Of a stretch of DNA of 64,000 nucleotides, positions 39,817 through 48,629 are shown one piece after another. The stretch spans positions 541,152-605,151 of the forward strand of contig NZ_KE384567.1 of the NCBI RefSeq assembly GCF_000426765.1, written 5' to 3'. A program made the position numbers and the translations under genes. The notes beneath the pieces were generated by a model. That model did no database searches. It worked only from the letters and a program-made list of their open reading frames with translations, and was not told the DNA's origin. The DNA comes from Vibrio litoralis DSM 17657 (GTDB lineage: Bacteria > Pseudomonadota > Gammaproteobacteria > Enterobacterales > Vibrionaceae). Each line of letters opens with the position of its first letter. Within the stretch, counting starts at the first letter, position 1.

Positions 39817-41342
39817 GCTACTTCTCCTTGTTTTTGTTCTGATAGCGCACAATCCATAATCATTTCTTGTGTCAAATCTTCATTTTTAAATTCACCCTTA
39901 ATAACCCCTTCATGCATGACAACTACGCGATCACTAATCCCCAAAATTTCAGGTAATTCAGACGACACCATAATGATGCTAATCCCTTGTTTCACTAGGG
40001 CGAACATCAATTTATAAATTTCATATTTAGCACCGACATCAATCCCCCGAGTCGGCTCATCTAAAATTAAGATTTGCGGCTGTAACATTAAGAACCGAGC
40101 TAAAATAGCCTTTTGTTGATTGCCTCCCGATAAATGTTTGATGGCGATATCATGACTGGACGTTTTCACTTTTAATTGCTCAACTGAATCTAAAATGGCT
40201 TTCTCTTCATCCGTTCTCGATAAGCCTTGATAACTTGAAAATTTATCTAACCCTGCAATCGAAATATTATGCCCTACCGACATGATCGGAATAATGCCAT
40301 GTCGTTTTCTGTCCTCCGGCACCATTGCAATACCTGATTTTAATGCGGCTTCACTAGTTTTGAATGAGATTGGATTTCCATTCAAATAAAAACATCCTGC
40401 GTATTCACCTTGATAGCAGCCATAAATACATTCCATCAACTCCGTACGCCCTGCTCCTACAAGCCCTGATATACCTAAGATCTCCCCTCGTCGTAATTGA
40501 AGGTTTGCACTTTTCACCTTGTAAGTACTAGGATTAGATTTATCTTTTGCAAATACATCCTCAACACGCAAAACCTCATCACCGATCTCATGAGCTTCTT
40601 TGGGATACAATTCTTTCATCTCCCTGCCTACCATCATGGTAATAATGTCATCAGTCGTCATTTCAGAGCCAAGACGAGTCCCAATATGCTCACCATCACG
40701 AATCACACAGATATGGTCGGAAATCGCTTTCACTTCACTTAACTTATGTGAAATAAAAATACAGCTTACTCCCTGCCCTTTTAAATTCTTCACCAAGTTT
40801 AATAAAATTTGAGTTTCTGATTCAGTTAGGGGTGCGGTCGGTTCATCAAGCACTAATAATTTGGCTTTTTTAGATAATGCCTTGGCTATTTCAACCAATT
40901 GTTGCTGGCCGACCCCAAGCTCATTAACTTTTGTTTCTGGAGACACAGTTAATTTAACTTTATCAAGTAAGCCCACTGCTTTTTGATGCATTTGGATAAA
41001 GTCGACCACGCCGAAGTGACTAATTTCATCACCCAGAAATAGGTTTTCTAAAATACTTAATTCTTTCACTAAAGTGAGTTCTTGATGAATAATCGCAATA
41101 CCAAGATTTTCTGTATCTTTAATAGATTGTGCTTCGACTTTTTTGCCTTCAAAGTAAATATCGCCTTCATATTCCCCAAAAGGATAAACGCCACAAAGCA
41201 CCTTCATTAAGGTCGACTTACCGGAACCATTTTCACCACAAAGGGATAACACTTCACCTTTATCGAGAGTTAAATGAATACCATTAAGCGCATAAATATT
41301 ACCGAAGGTTTTTTTTATATTTTTCATCTCTAATAAGCGCAT
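39813..41342 (-). CDS. xylG: Xylose-type ABC transporter ATPase XylG
   Basis: A 509-residue duplicated ATPase of the monosaccharide importer type. The first domain has GENGSGKST (Walker A) and [13 protein letters not shown]; the second has [20 protein letters not shown] and [20 protein letters not shown]. It matches E. coli XylG along its length. It energises XylFH import. AGGAGAAGT precedes the ATG. It is separated from xylF by 51 bases holding a stem-loop and overlaps xylH by four bases. Confidence 0.93.
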   Translation of the reverse strand: MRLLEMKNIKKTFGNIYALNGIHLTLDKGEVLSLCGENGSGKSTLMKVLCGVYPFGEYEGDIYFEGKKVEAQSIKDTENLGIAIIHQELTLVKELSILENLFLGDEISHFGVVDFIQMHQKAVGLLDKVKLTVSPETKVNELGVGQQQLVEIAKALSKKAKLLVLDEPTAPLTESETQILLNLVKNLKGQGVSCIFISHKLSEVKAISDHICVIRDGEHIGTRLGSEMTTDDIITMMVGREMKELYPKEAHEIGDEVLRVEDVFAKDKSNPSTYKVKSANLQLRRGEILGISGLVGAGRTELMECIYGCYQGEYAGCFYLNGNPISFKTSEAALKSGIAMVPEDRKRHGIIPIMSVGHNISIAGLDKFSSYQGLSRTDEEKAILDSVEQLKVKTSSHDIAIKHLSGGNQQKAILARFLMLQPQILILDEPTRGIDVGAKYEIYKLMFALVKQGISIIMVSSELPEILGISDRVVVMHEGVIKGEFKNEDLTQEMIMDCALSEQKQGEVA

Positions 41343-41355
41343 ATACTTCTCCTAG

Positions 41356-41387
41356 AAGCACTTAACCACCCGAGTAATTAAGTGCTT
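41356..41387 (-). promoter_or_regulatory. Stem-loop between xylF and xylG
   Basis: In the mRNA, AAGCACTTAA pairs with TTAAGTGCTT over 10 bp around a 12-base loop. On the transcribed strand it is preceded by A bases and not followed by a U tract. It more likely protects xylF mRNA or limits read-through than acts as a full terminator. Confidence 0.55.
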
Positions 41388-41393
41388 TTTTTG

Positions 41394-42392
41394 TCATTTC
41401 TGATAAACGTCTTCTTTAGAGTGGAATTGATCGGCAATAATAGTTGCATCAATATTCGACTTATCGACTGAAATAGGGTTCAACAGCCAAGCGGGAACAT
41501 CTTTTAAGCCATTATTGAGAGAGGCATTCGATGCAACGTCTTCGTCACTTCCCAATTTAACCGCAATTTCTGCCGCTTTATTGGCTAATTCAGATATCGA
41601 CTTATATACCGTCATTGTCTGAGTACCATCTACAATGCGTCGGATTGCAGCAAGGTCGGCATCTTGACCAGAAATAGCGACTTTACCGGCCAAACCCTGG
41701 GCTTCTAACGCTTGAATCGCACCACCAGCCGTAGCATCGTTTGACGCGACAACTGCATCAATCTTGTTATTATTCGCCGTTAAGGCATTTTCCATAATTT
41801 TCAATGCATTTTCTGCTAACCAAGAATCTACCCATTGATCACCAACAACCTTAATATCGCCGGAATCAATCTTAGGTTGAAGAATATTCATTTGGCCTTG
41901 ACGGAATAATTTTGCGTTATTATCGGTTGGTGCCCCCCCCATTAAGAAATAATTACCGGTTGGCTTTTTATCTATCATCGCTTGCGCTTGGATCTCACCG
42001 ACTTTTTCATTATCAAATGATAAATAAAAGTCGATATCTGCGTTATTAATTAGTCGGTCATAAGCAAGCACTTTAATTCCATCACGTTTGGCATCTTTTA
42101 TGACATTACTTAATACTTCACCGTTATATGGAATAATGACTAATACATCGACGCCACGAGAAAGCATATTTTCAATTTGTGAGATTTGTGTTTGCTCATT
42201 ACCATTCGCCGATTGAACATACACGGTCGCGCCTAACTCTTCGGCTTTATTGACAAAAATATTGCGGTCTTTTTGCCAGCGTTCTAATCTCAAGTCGTCA
42301 ATCGCCATACCTATTTTTATATCTTTGGCGAAAGATTGCACTGGCCCAACACTTAACATCATGCCTAAGACTGTCAGTATTAATTTTTTCAT
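41394..42392 (-). CDS. xylF: Xylose-type periplasmic binding protein XylF
   Basis: A 332-residue substrate-binding protein with a signal peptide (1-22, ends QSFA). It is strikingly like E. coli XylF: IGMAIDDLRLERWQKDR, SANGNE.TQ.SQIENM, YNGEVLSNVIKDAKRDGIKV and GQDADLAAIRRI. It captures D-xylose or a close analogue for XylGH. No xylA, xylB or xylR gene lies nearby, so the assignment rests on transporter similarity alone. An inverted repeat ATTACGA..TCGTGAT at 42505-42528 lies upstream and might bind a regulator. Confidence 0.92.
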   Translation of the reverse strand: MKKLILTVLGMMLSVGPVQSFAKDIKIGMAIDDLRLERWQKDRNIFVNKAEELGATVYVQSANGNEQTQISQIENMLSRGVDVLVIIPYNGEVLSNVIKDAKRDGIKVLAYDRLINNADIDFYLSFDNEKVGEIQAQAMIDKKPTGNYFLMGGAPTDNNAKLFRQGQMNILQPKIDSGDIKVVGDQWVDSWLAENALKIMENALTANNNKIDAVVASNDATAGGAIQALEAQGLAGKVAISGQDADLAAIRRIVDGTQTMTVYKSISELANKAAEIAVKLGSDEDVASNASLNNGLKDVPAWLLNPISVDKSNIDATIIADQFHSKEDVYQK

Positions 42393-42561
42393 GCTACATC
42401 CTCATTGTTTATTATTTTTACCCCAAATCCATGAGAGGGGCTTACTCGCCTTATAAAACTAGAAGAGGAGTAAATAAAAAACACTTGAGAGATTTTGCTT
42501 TGATATTACGATTTTTATTTTTCGTGATCTCATACCTAAAATACATGGAGGAAGATTAATT

Positions 42562-43554
42562 TTAGGTTTTAGGTGGTGCAGTACTCGACCTAACCAATAA
42601 TTGTGTCGAAATTACTGTATCAAAGTTGACTCTATCGCCATTAAACCTTTTTAGCATGACCTTCATGGCATTTCGCCCTATCTCTTCTTGAGGCTGACGT
42701 ATGGTTGTTAGGGCTGGTGAAGCAAACTCAGCAAAAGCTAAGTCATCAAAGCCCACAATGGACAAATCATCAGGCACCTTAACGCCTTGTTGTAATGCAG
42801 CTTTCATCGCACCTAAAGCCATCATGTCATTAAAACAAAATAAAGCGGTCATATCTTCATGATTGGACATATTCATAAACGCAGAGTACCCCGATTGAAA
42901 ACTGAAATCCCCTTCTTCAAAAGCTTGCTCTGAAAGCGAAAGTCCCGCTTGCTCTAAGGCCTGTTGATAGCCATCTTTACGTGCAACACAAATCGGGTTT
43001 TGCTTGGGACCAGAAATACAGCCGATTTTACGATGGCCTATACTCACTAAGTATTCGATCGCATTTTTCGCTGCTAATTGATTATCCACTCTTACTGTTG
43101 GTATAGGAAAGGATGGAAAGTACTCACACGCCATGACCATAGGAATGGTCGTCCCTTGACGAATTTCTTTAGGTAATTCCGCCGTTAAAGAAATAACCCC
43201 ATCGGCTTGCTTACTACTAATTAAATCTAAATACACTTTGGCTTGCTCTACCGTATGAATAGAGTCGCCTAACAATACTTTATAACCGGCTTGTAAGGCG
43301 ACAGCTTGAATTCCACGTACGATATTGGCAAAAAACATATTCGCGATATCAGGTACAATCACGACGACCGTTTTGGACTCACTACGCCTCAAGTTTCTTG
43401 CCATTACATTAGGAGAAAAGCCCGATTCTGCGATAGCAGACTCCACTTTTAAGCGTGTTTTTTCAGACACTTTATCAGGAGAAATCATAGCCCTAGAAAC
43501 AGTGGCGGTAGATACCCCTGCAATTCGAGCAACATCCTTAATCGTTGGCATCAT
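42562..43554 (-). CDS. LacI-family repressor, CytR-like
   Basis: A 330-residue LacI-family regulator. The N-terminal helix-turn-helix IKDVARIAGVSTATVSRAM is at about 4-22, with the hinge helix SPNVMARNLRR. A periplasmic-binding-protein-like effector domain follows. It resembles CytR more than other family members (ESKTVVVIVPDI, KQADGVISL, CNDMMALGA, AAPP-like end), but the locus is a sugar locus, so cytidine is not assumed. It lies between xylFGH and a divergent sugar operon; two operator-like palindromes flank the intergenic region. Confidence 0.88.
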   Translation of the reverse strand: MMPTIKDVARIAGVSTATVSRAMISPDKVSEKTRLKVESAIAESGFSPNVMARNLRRSESKTVVVIVPDIANMFFANIVRGIQAVALQAGYKVLLGDSIHTVEQAKVYLDLISSKQADGVISLTAELPKEIRQGTTIPMVMACEYFPSFPIPTVRVDNQLAAKNAIEYLVSIGHRKIGCISGPKQNPICVARKDGYQQALEQAGLSLSEQAFEEGDFSFQSGYSAFMNMSNHEDMTALFCFNDMMALGAMKAALQQGVKVPDDLSIVGFDDLAFAEFASPALTTIRQPQEEIGRNAMKVMLKRFNGDRVNFDTVISTQLLVRSSTAPPKT

Positions 43555-43566
43555 CCCCCCTTATAA

Positions 43567-43580
43567 TGTAATGGGTTACA
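43567..43580. promoter_or_regulatory. LacI-type operator near the regulator start
   Basis: TGTAATGGGTTACA has TGTAA and TTACA half-sites with four central bases, 13 bases before the regulator ATG. It shares half-sites with the site at 43780 and would allow self-repression. Confidence 0.55.
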
Positions 43581-43779
43581 TAATTTTACATTTCACGATT
43601 AAACCACTACTGAATTTAATAAACACCAACCCTGCTTAAAAAACCACCATAGATCACATTTTTGTAACATTAGCTAGATAAATCGTAAAGTCATGCCTAG
43701 GTTTTAATCAAAGTTATCAATAAATCAAAAAACAGATAACGATAATAGATTCATTTTATGTACTTCCTCGGCTAAAAAA

Positions 43780-43793
43780 TGTAATCGATTACA
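43780..43793. promoter_or_regulatory. LacI-type operator before the sugar operon
   Basis: TGTAATCGATTACA is a perfect 14-bp palindrome with the central CG typical of LacI-family operators. It lies 35 bases before the isomerase start. Centres of the two sites are 213 bp apart, suitable for looping. Confidence 0.7.
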
Positions 43794-43827
43794 AATGTAA
43801 CCATAATAGAAAAAGTAAGGGATGAAA

Positions 43828-44880
43828 ATGAAAACGATAAAAGGAGCCGCGTTATTCCTCGCGCAGTTTATTGATGATACCCCCCCGTTCAATACATTAG
43901 AAAACATCACTCAATGGGCTAGCTCAGTAGGCTTTAAAGGCGTCCAAATGCCAACTTGGGATAAACGAATTTTTGATTTAGAGCGTGCTGCAAACGATCT
44001 TGAATATTGCCAATATGTTCAAAGCACTTTAGAAAAAGCAGGCCTCACCTTAACCGAGTTATCTACCCACTTACAGGGTCAACTAGTTGCGGTTCACCCA
44101 GCCTATGATCAAATGTTTGATGGATTTGCCCCTGAATTTGTACACAATAATCCCGAACGTCGCCAATCATGGGCAGTTGAACAATTAATGCTTGCGGCTA
44201 AAGCGTCAAAAAACTTAGGCCTAACCGCTCATGCCACTTTCTCTGGGGCTTTACTTTGGCCTTTTATTTACCCATGGCCACAGAGACCTCAAGGGTTAGT
44301 CGAAACGGGGTTTGAAGAGCTGGCGGCTCGCTGGCGACCAATATTGGATGCCTTTGATCAATCAGGGGTTGATGTCTGCTATGAAATCCACCCAGGCGAA
44401 GACTTGCATGACGGCATTACATTTGAAATGTTTCTTGCGGCTGTCGATAACCATCCTCGTTGCAATATATTATTCGACCCTAGTCATTTTTTGTTGCAAC
44501 AACTTGATTATCTTAACTTTATTGACCGATACCATGATCGAATCAAGCTATTCCACGTCAAAGATGCTGAGTTCAACCCAACAGGACAACAAGGGGTCTA
44601 CGGTGGTTACCAAAGCTGGACAGAGCGTGCTGGTCGTTTTCGTTCCCTCGGTGATGGTCAAGTCGACTTTAATGGTATTTTTTCCAAGCTAACCCAGTAC
44701 AACTTCTCAGGTTGGGCGGTCGTTGAATGGGAGTGTTGTTTAAAACACCCCGAAGATGGCGCTAAAGAAGGTGTGAAATTTGTCGAAGAACACATCATCC
44801 GCGTTACCGAAAAAGCTTTTGATGATTTCGCTGATAGCAGCGTTGATCAAAATGCCAACCGTCGAATTTTAGGTCTGTGA
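43828..44880 (+). CDS. Sugar isomerase/epimerase, xylose-isomerase-like TIM barrel
   Basis: A 350-residue AP-endonuclease-2/xylose-isomerase-fold protein (COG1082). A likely metal site is Glu186 (CYEIHPGE), Asp217 (FDPSHF), His243 (FHVKDAE) and Glu300 (VEWECC), the E-D-H-E set of this fold. The ATG at 43828 has TAAGG 7 bases upstream; the ATG two codons earlier does not. Members of this fold act on free or keto-sugars. Together with the next gene it resembles dehydrogenase-epimerase pairs such as E. coli YcjS-YcjR. The exact substrate is unknown. There is no signal peptide, so it is cytoplasmic. Confidence 0.82.
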   Translation: MKTIKGAALFLAQFIDDTPPFNTLENITQWASSVGFKGVQMPTWDKRIFDLERAANDLEYCQYVQSTLEKAGLTLTELSTHLQGQLVAVHPAYDQMFDGFAPEFVHNNPERRQSWAVEQLMLAAKASKNLGLTAHATFSGALLWPFIYPWPQRPQGLVETGFEELAARWRPILDAFDQSGVDVCYEIHPGEDLHDGITFEMFLAAVDNHPRCNILFDPSHFLLQQLDYLNFIDRYHDRIKLFHVKDAEFNPTGQQGVYGGYQSWTERAGRFRSLGDGQVDFNGIFSKLTQYNFSGWAVVEWECCLKHPEDGAKEGVKFVEEHIIRVTEKAFDDFADSSVDQNANRRILGL

Positions 44881-44890
44881 GGATAGTGAT

Positions 44891-46060
44891 ATGAATAAGA
44901 TAAAACTTGGTATGGTCGGCGGCGGTAGTGGTGCATTTATTGGTGGAGTGCACCGAATTGCAGCTCGGATTGATGATAAGTTTGAGCTAGTCGCTGGTGC
45001 ACTAAGCTCCGATCCGACAAGAGCACACGAATCAGCTCGCCATCTAGGTATTGAGGTTCAAAGAAGCTACTCCGACTTTAAAACCATGGCTCAACAAGAG
45101 TCTCAGCGTGATGATGGTATTGAAGCCGTAAGTATCGTGACCCCCAACCATATGCACTTTCCTATTGCCAAAGCTTTCCTAGAGGCTGGCATTCATGTCA
45201 TTTGTGATAAGCCAATGACCTTAAACCTCGCAGAAGCAATAGAGCTGAAAAAGATTGCCGATCAATCCAATAAGCTCTTTATTTTAACTCATAACTACAG
45301 CGCCTACCCGATTGTCCGCCAAGCAAGACAAATGGTGCAAGATGGTTTACTCGGACAACTTCGTTTAATCCAAGTCGAGTATGTACAAGATTGGATGACC
45401 GATGCGGCAGAACACAGTGGTAACAAACAAGCAGAGTGGAGAACCGATCCCTCTCGCTCAGGCGCAGCTGGCTGTTTAGGTGATATAGGGACTCATGCCT
45501 TTAATTTGGCTCGTTTCATTTCTGATGTAAAGCTCGATAAAGTCAGTGCCGATCTCTCGACTTTTGTTGAAGGCCGAATGCTCGATGACAATGTCCATGC
45601 GCTATTACGTTTTGAACAAGGAGTAAAAGGCATGATGTGGACAACACAAGTGGCACCAGGTCATGAAAATGGATTGAAAATTCGAGTATTTGGTAGCGAA
45701 GGTGGAATTGAGTGGCAACAAGAAAATCCGAATCACCTGCTTTATCACCCGCACGCTAACCCCACACAAATTATTACTCGTGCCGGCTATAGCTTTTCTG
45801 ACCAACATGCTTATCTCACTAGAACCCCAGCAGGCCATCCTGAAGGTTACTTGGAAGGGTTTGCCAATTTATATTTAGAAACCGCACAAGTCATCCAAAA
45901 AGTAAAACAAGGCCAAGCGGTCAATAGCGCACTGGCCGAGTTCCCACTCCCTGGAACCCAAGAAGGCCTGGAAGGATTGCAGTTTATCACTGCTATGCTG
46001 CACTCCTCTCAACATGATGGGCAATGGACTCAGTTGGAGAACGCACATGAACTCACCTAA
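44891..46060 (+). CDS. Gfo/Idh/MocA-family sugar dehydrogenase
   Basis: A 389-residue NAD(P)-dependent oxidoreductase. The Rossmann domain starts KLGMVGGGSGAFIG. Lys107 lies in CDKP, equivalent to the family EKP motif. Asp198 and His202 lie in GDIGTH, the family's DxGxH catalytic pair. TPNH at 84-87 contacts the nicotinamide in relatives. It probably oxidises a sugar hydroxyl to a ketone. It starts 10 bases after the isomerase, and its 3' end overlaps the ABC ATPase by 14 bases. Substrate cannot be told from sequence. Confidence 0.85.
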   Translation: MNKIKLGMVGGGSGAFIGGVHRIAARIDDKFELVAGALSSDPTRAHESARHLGIEVQRSYSDFKTMAQQESQRDDGIEAVSIVTPNHMHFPIAKAFLEAGIHVICDKPMTLNLAEAIELKKIADQSNKLFILTHNYSAYPIVRQARQMVQDGLLGQLRLIQVEYVQDWMTDAAEHSGNKQAEWRTDPSRSGAAGCLGDIGTHAFNLARFISDVKLDKVSADLSTFVEGRMLDDNVHALLRFEQGVKGMMWTTQVAPGHENGLKIRVFGSEGGIEWQQENPNHLLYHPHANPTQIITRAGYSFSDQHAYLTRTPAGHPEGYLEGFANLYLETAQVIQKVKQGQAVNSALAEFPLPGTQEGLEGLQFITAMLHSSQHDGQWTQLENAHELT

Positions 46061-47579
46061 TCCAATTTTGTCACTTAAACATATCTGCAAGAGCTTCTCT
46101 GGTGTTCAGGTACTGCACAACATCAGTATTGATATCATGCCAGGAGAAGTCATGGGGGTACTCGGAGAAAACGGGGCTGGAAAATCGACCTTGTTGAAAA
46201 TCATTTCAGGTATTTACCAACTCAGCTCTGGCAACATTTCTGTTTCTGGAAAAGAAGTCAATATCAACTCTCCAGCAGAAGCTAAAGCGCTGGGCATTGC
46301 TATGATACCGCAAGAGTTTAATTTAATTTCTAGCTTGAATGTGTTTGAAAATGTCTTCCTAGGACAGGAAGTGAAGCAACAAGTCCTTCTCAATAAAAAG
46401 GTCATGCGTGACAAAACTCAGGCACTGTTATCTCAATTAGAAACTAAGATCGCCCCTGATACCTTAATTGAAGAACTCAGCGTTGCAGAAAAGCAAATGG
46501 TTGAGATAGCGAAAGCCTTAGTCAATGATGCGCAAATATTAATCATGGACGAACCCACAACCGTCTTAACGAATCAAGAAGTGAAAATTTTATTTACGCT
46601 TATTGCCAAACTTAAGCAACGTGGCGTGACCATCATTTTTATTTCTCATAAGCTCAAAGAAGTGAAACAGCTCTGTGACCGCTTGTTAATTCTACGTGAT
46701 GGCCAACTTGTTTCTATCGATGATGTTTCCCAAATCGATGAACAAGATATGGCGAGAAAGATGGTCGGTAGAGAGTTAAATCAAGTCTTTCCCGCTCGCT
46801 CTGAACCTACCTCAGAAGAGGCATTAAAAGTAGAGCACCTCTCAATCAAAAACCTCCTGCATGACATTAACTTTTCAGTGAATAAAGGAGAAGTTCTGGG
46901 GTTTTCTGGGCTAATCGGAAGTGGCCGCACTGAAACCGCGGAAGCTATTATGGGGCTCAGACAGCATCAAGGCCATGTTTCGGTTCACCAAAACCCAGTT
47001 AAAATTAAATCGATTAACGACGCAGTCAAGCACGGGCTCGCTTATTTAAGTGAAGACCGTCAAGGCTGTGGCCTTACGATGAACTTCAACCTGATTGAAA
47101 ACATCAGCCTCATTTCACTCAATAACTACTGTAAGGGCTTTATTAATCATAAGGCCACCGAACAAAAAGCCTCCGAATATGTTCGCCAATTCAGTATTAA
47201 AGCTGCGTCATTAGATACGGAACTACTGTATTTGAGTGGTGGTAATCAGCAAAAAGTGTATTTATCAAAATGGATGGATACTCAACCACAAATCTTAATT
47301 TTGGATGAACCCACTCGAGGAGTTGACGTTAACACTAAGAAAGATATCTATCACTTTATCCACAACCTCACTGAGCAGGGTTTGGCAGTAATTGTTATTT
47401 CATCAGATATGGAAGAGCTTATTGGCCTAGCCCATCGAGTCATTGTGATGCGTGAAGGCACGATTCAAGGTGAACTCCCACAAAATGAAATGAACGAAGA
47501 AAACATCATGTTCTTAGCCGCAGGCTTGCAAGGTAGTACATCAAATATTACCAATCAACAGACGGAGGTAATGTTATGA
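46047..47579 (+). CDS. Sugar ABC transporter ATPase (RbsA/MglA type)
   Basis: A 510-residue duplicated ATPase. First domain: GENGAGKSTLLKIISG and LIMDEPTTVLTNQE. Second domain: [20 protein letters not shown] and [15 protein letters not shown]. The ATG at 46047 has GGAGA 6 bases upstream and starts at the family's usual point; an ATG at 46014 is rejected. It overlaps the dehydrogenase by 14 bases and the permease by 4. It differs clearly from xylG nearby, so the two systems are not a recent duplication. Confidence 0.9.
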   Translation: MNSPNPILSLKHICKSFSGVQVLHNISIDIMPGEVMGVLGENGAGKSTLLKIISGIYQLSSGNISVSGKEVNINSPAEAKALGIAMIPQEFNLISSLNVFENVFLGQEVKQQVLLNKKVMRDKTQALLSQLETKIAPDTLIEELSVAEKQMVEIAKALVNDAQILIMDEPTTVLTNQEVKILFTLIAKLKQRGVTIIFISHKLKEVKQLCDRLLILRDGQLVSIDDVSQIDEQDMARKMVGRELNQVFPARSEPTSEEALKVEHLSIKNLLHDINFSVNKGEVLGFSGLIGSGRTETAEAIMGLRQHQGHVSVHQNPVKIKSINDAVKHGLAYLSEDRQGCGLTMNFNLIENISLISLNNYCKGFINHKATEQKASEYVRQFSIKAASLDTELLYLSGGNQQKVYLSKWMDTQPQILILDEPTRGVDVNTKKDIYHFIHNLTEQGLAVIVISSDMEELIGLAHRVIVMREGTIQGELPQNEMNEENIMFLAAGLQGSTSNITNQQTEVML

Positions 47580-48547
47580 ATGAGGCAGTAAAAATGAAAT
47601 CTAACTCGTTACCTAAAGTAAATTTATCAACATGGGCCCCCTTGATCGCACTGATCATCTTGATTGTGCTATCGGCCATTGCCAGTGAGCATTTCCTCAA
47701 CCCAAGAAATATTACCAATGTATTAAGGCAGGTTTCCTATACCGGCATCATTGCGTTAGGTATGACTTTCGTCATCATTGCCGGCGGTATTGATTTATCG
47801 GTAGGTTCCATGGTGGCGTTAATTGGCGTTCTCGTCTTAATGCTTTTGAATTACCTGGGCGATGGTTGGTTAGCTGTATTTATCTCTATCTCGGCAGCCA
47901 TGGTTATCGGTGCGTTCTTAGGTGCAATTAATGGACTACTCACGACCAAAGGAAAGATCACCGCGTTTGTTGCAACGTTAGCTACGATGTCGATCTTCCG
48001 CTCTTTAACCTTATACATAAGTGATGCTGGCGAAATGGTCGCGACTAACTCTCATTATCCTGACATTGGAGGAGGCTACTTCCTCGCGATTCCAATACCA
48101 GTTTGGGTTTTCTTTTCCTTAGCGATTATTGGCCATATTTTACTGCGTCATACTGCATTTGGTCGTCATGTTTGTGCCGTCGGTTCTAATGCAAAAGTGG
48201 CGACCTATTCGGCCATTAACGTTACTAGAGTGTACTTTTATACCTTCGTAATAGTGGGCTTCACTGTCGGGCTTTCTGCCGTCATGCTCTCATCTCGTCT
48301 CAATTCAATAAGCCCAGGGGATGCTGGTTTATTTTACGAACTGGATGCAATTGCCGCAGTGGTTATTGGTGGAACCGCATTAACAGGAGGAAAAGGAACC
48401 CTATGGGGTACCGTCATTGGTGCCATTATCTTAGGGATAATTAATAACATGTTAAATCTAATAGGAGTATCACCTTACTTACAAGGCGCCGTCAAAGGTC
48501 TAGTCATTATTATTGCGGTACTAATGCAATTTAAACGTGAACGATAA
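47576..48547 (+). CDS. Sugar ABC transporter permease (RbsC type)
   Basis: A 323-residue permease with about nine to ten membrane helices and the family motifs [34 protein letters not shown] and AVVIGGTALTGGKGT. Its ATG overlaps the ATPase stop (ATGA) and is preceded by GGAGGT, a strong ribosome site. It forms the membrane channel of the second sugar importer. Confidence 0.9.
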   Translation: MNEAVKMKSNSLPKVNLSTWAPLIALIILIVLSAIASEHFLNPRNITNVLRQVSYTGIIALGMTFVIIAGGIDLSVGSMVALIGVLVLMLLNYLGDGWLAVFISISAAMVIGAFLGAINGLLTTKGKITAFVATLATMSIFRSLTLYISDAGEMVATNSHYPDIGGGYFLAIPIPVWVFFSLAIIGHILLRHTAFGRHVCAVGSNAKVATYSAINVTRVYFYTFVIVGFTVGLSAVMLSSRLNSISPGDAGLFYELDAIAAVVIGGTALTGGKGTLWGTVIGAIILGIINNMLNLIGVSPYLQGAVKGLVIIIAVLMQFKRER

Positions 48548-48566
48548 ATATACACAACAATAAACA

Positions 48567-48607
48567 CTTTCTACATATGAATGCCATAACCGTATGAATG
48601 TAGAAAG
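48567..48607 (+). promoter_or_regulatory. Stem-loop between permease and binding-protein genes
   Basis: CTTTCTACAT (48567-48576) pairs with ATGTAGAAAG (48598-48607), 10 bp with a 21-base loop and no U tract. It lies just before the binding-protein ribosome site and could stabilise that mRNA segment. Confidence 0.5.
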
Positions 48608-48629
48608 GTGTCATAATAAGGAGAAAAAC

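Noticed and set aside
40497-40812. Plus-strand ORFs inside xylG
   Set aside because: They are antisense shadows of a well-conserved ATPase frame.
42505-42528. XylR operator upstream of xylF
   Set aside because: The ATTACGA/TCGTGAT inverted repeat is imperfect, does not match a XylR site I can recall, and no xylR gene is nearby; kept only as a note under xylF.
46014-46046. Upstream start of the second sugar ATPase
   Set aside because: It has no ribosome site and adds non-conserved residues inside the dehydrogenase gene; the ATG at 46047 has GGAGA.
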